Source of the DNA: Nageia nagi
Lineage: Eukaryota; Pinophyta
Direction: 5' to 3'
Assembly (NCBI GenBank): GCA_050084985.1
Contig: JBITNC010000002.1
Location: 29,140,001-29,204,000 of the forward strand
Length of the DNA stretch: 64,000 bases
The notes beneath the pieces were generated by a model that did not search any database, was not told the DNA's origin, and saw only the letters and a program-made list of their open reading frames with translations. Of this stretch, positions 62,992 to 64,000 are shown piece by piece. The translations under genes and the position numbers were made by a program. Positions within the stretch are counted from its first letter, which is position 1, and every line of letters begins with the position of its first letter.

Positions 62992-63349
62992 AAGCTATGG
63001 TTTGTAAGTTATGGCTTTTCAAAATTTGAAGTTAAATGTAAAAAAAATGCAAAATATGCATGGAAAGCTCTATTGGCAGACTCATCGAGAGTAGTCCGAG
63101 TCCGAGTTAACTCAACTTAAAATTTGTATCATCGATACCTTGTATTATGGTAAACTTTTAAGGCATTTGGATTAAACATGTGAGAGTTATGCTACTAGCA
63201 CAATGGTAAATTCTCATTTTGTGTTTATAATTTTGACACCTATCAGGTGCAAATCTACGTTGGAGACCAAATTGATGACAATGTTGGGAGCGACCTGTAA
63301 GGAGTTAAGGCATGAAATTTGGACCAATTAAGCCATATATATCCAAAAA

Positions 63350-64000
63350 CATTTAGGTCATGAAGTTGTAGTCGTGAAAAAATAGCACTAGAAGCAATTT
63401 TGATAGTTTTGGAAAATCCAAAAAAATAGGAGAATATAACCATATAAGGCTAAAACAAAGGAGATTGATGATACAAGAATACAAATAGAGGAGAATTATT
63501 GTTAATGAGGATAGAGAGCATATTTGTAAAGGGGAAAAATACCAAGTTTGGTATTATTTTATGTAACCACTCTTAATTCATTTTTAAGCTCCTTACTGTT
63601 ATAAAAGAAGGCATAGGGAGAGAGGAAGGGTTAGAGAATTCAAGGAGAGAATTCCGAGAGAAAGCTTTGTGAAATTTTTTGTGAGCCAATTTCTTTTGAA
63701 GAAATTGGGAGAGATGTTATTCTAGTGAAAGCATAAGCAAATAATTATTAAAAAATTCCATGCAAACATAGCATGAGAGTTATTGAGAGACTAATGAGAT
63801 TAATGTGGCATTAGAAGGTAAAATCTGTTTGGATATTGGAGGCCTCGAGACCATGTAGTTGTACTCACTTTTCATCATAGTTCAGACGTGTTGGATGTAG
63901 CCCACATTGGGTGAACTAGGGTATCTCGATGTCACAAATTGTGGTGAATGATTTCTCTCTTTTATTTAATTTGGTAATTATTTTTTGTTTTATAATTGCT
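63350..64000 (+). mobile_element. LTR-like region running off the right edge
   Basis: A TATA box (GTTATAAAAGAAGGC at about 63598) is followed by a leader with repeated GAGAGA/AGAATT words. Further on, TGGATGTAGCCCACATTGGG with TGAACTAGGGTATCTCGATG resembles the conserved U5 block of many plant copia LTRs. No 3' boundary is seen because the window ends, and the 5' limit is uncertain. The element's coding part would lie beyond 64000. Confidence 0.5.

Noticed and set aside
1-64000. tRNA, rRNA or organellar insertions
   Set aside because: I looked for cloverleaf-like and conserved rRNA segments and for plastid or mitochondrial genes and saw none I could support; only a tRNA-like SINE head at 9341.

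Overview
This window is nuclear DNA from a seed plant with a large, repeat-rich genome. The evidence is GT-AG introns of very unequal length, Ty1/copia and Ty3/gypsy elements in many states of decay, LINE remnants, and an AT-rich background. The intron bloat (8.9 kb and 18 kb introns filled with transposons) fits a gymnosperm best, but nothing in the sequence fixes the species.

Positions 1-34602 (+) hold the 3' part of one gene, the cohesin loader SCC2 (NIPBL/Nipped-B family). I can place 18 exons that encode roughly the last 1,070 residues and the stop codon; the 5' part lies outside the window. Exons 1-8 are compact (1-2720) and exon 9 is at 4161-4281. An 8.9 kb intron follows, then exons 10-17 (13174-16322), an 18 kb intron, and the terminal exon (34294-34602). 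Exon 10 is one base short of an open frame, which is either a sequence error or a real disabling mutation.

The 8.9 kb intron carries decayed retroelement coding remnants, two hAT-type elements with candidate target-site duplications, a poly(A)-tailed retroposon dropped into an AT-rich block, and a clean solo LTR flanked by AACTT. The 18 kb intron carries tandem repeats, a minus-strand chromovirus-like Ty3/gypsy copy with its polymerase core deleted, a 2.4 kb short LTR element, a retroposed acidic ORF with three internal stops, a 1.0 kb terminal-inverted-repeat element, and a perfect 112 bp duplication just before the last exon.

From 34.6 to 64 kb I see no ordinary gene. The layout is: AT-rich DNA with an old diverged direct-repeat pair (36-39 kb); a LINE relic (41.7-44.4 kb); an LTR-like end on the minus strand (44.4-45.06 kb); a 3.0 kb LTR element without recognisable pol (45.43-48.42 kb); a second zinc-knuckle ORF relic (49.2-49.7 kb); a minus-strand coiled-coil ORF relic (51.4-51.8 kb); an 8.4 kb Ty1/copia element with both LTRs (52.5-60.96 kb); a minus-strand Ty3/gypsy RNase H/integrase relic (61.0-61.8 kb); a proline-rich ORF relic (62.3-62.8 kb); and an LTR-like promoter region running off the right edge.

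I found no convincing new biological system. The observations most worth checking are the SCC2 frameshift, the two short LTR elements without pol, the retroposed acidic ORF and the 1 kb TIR element.
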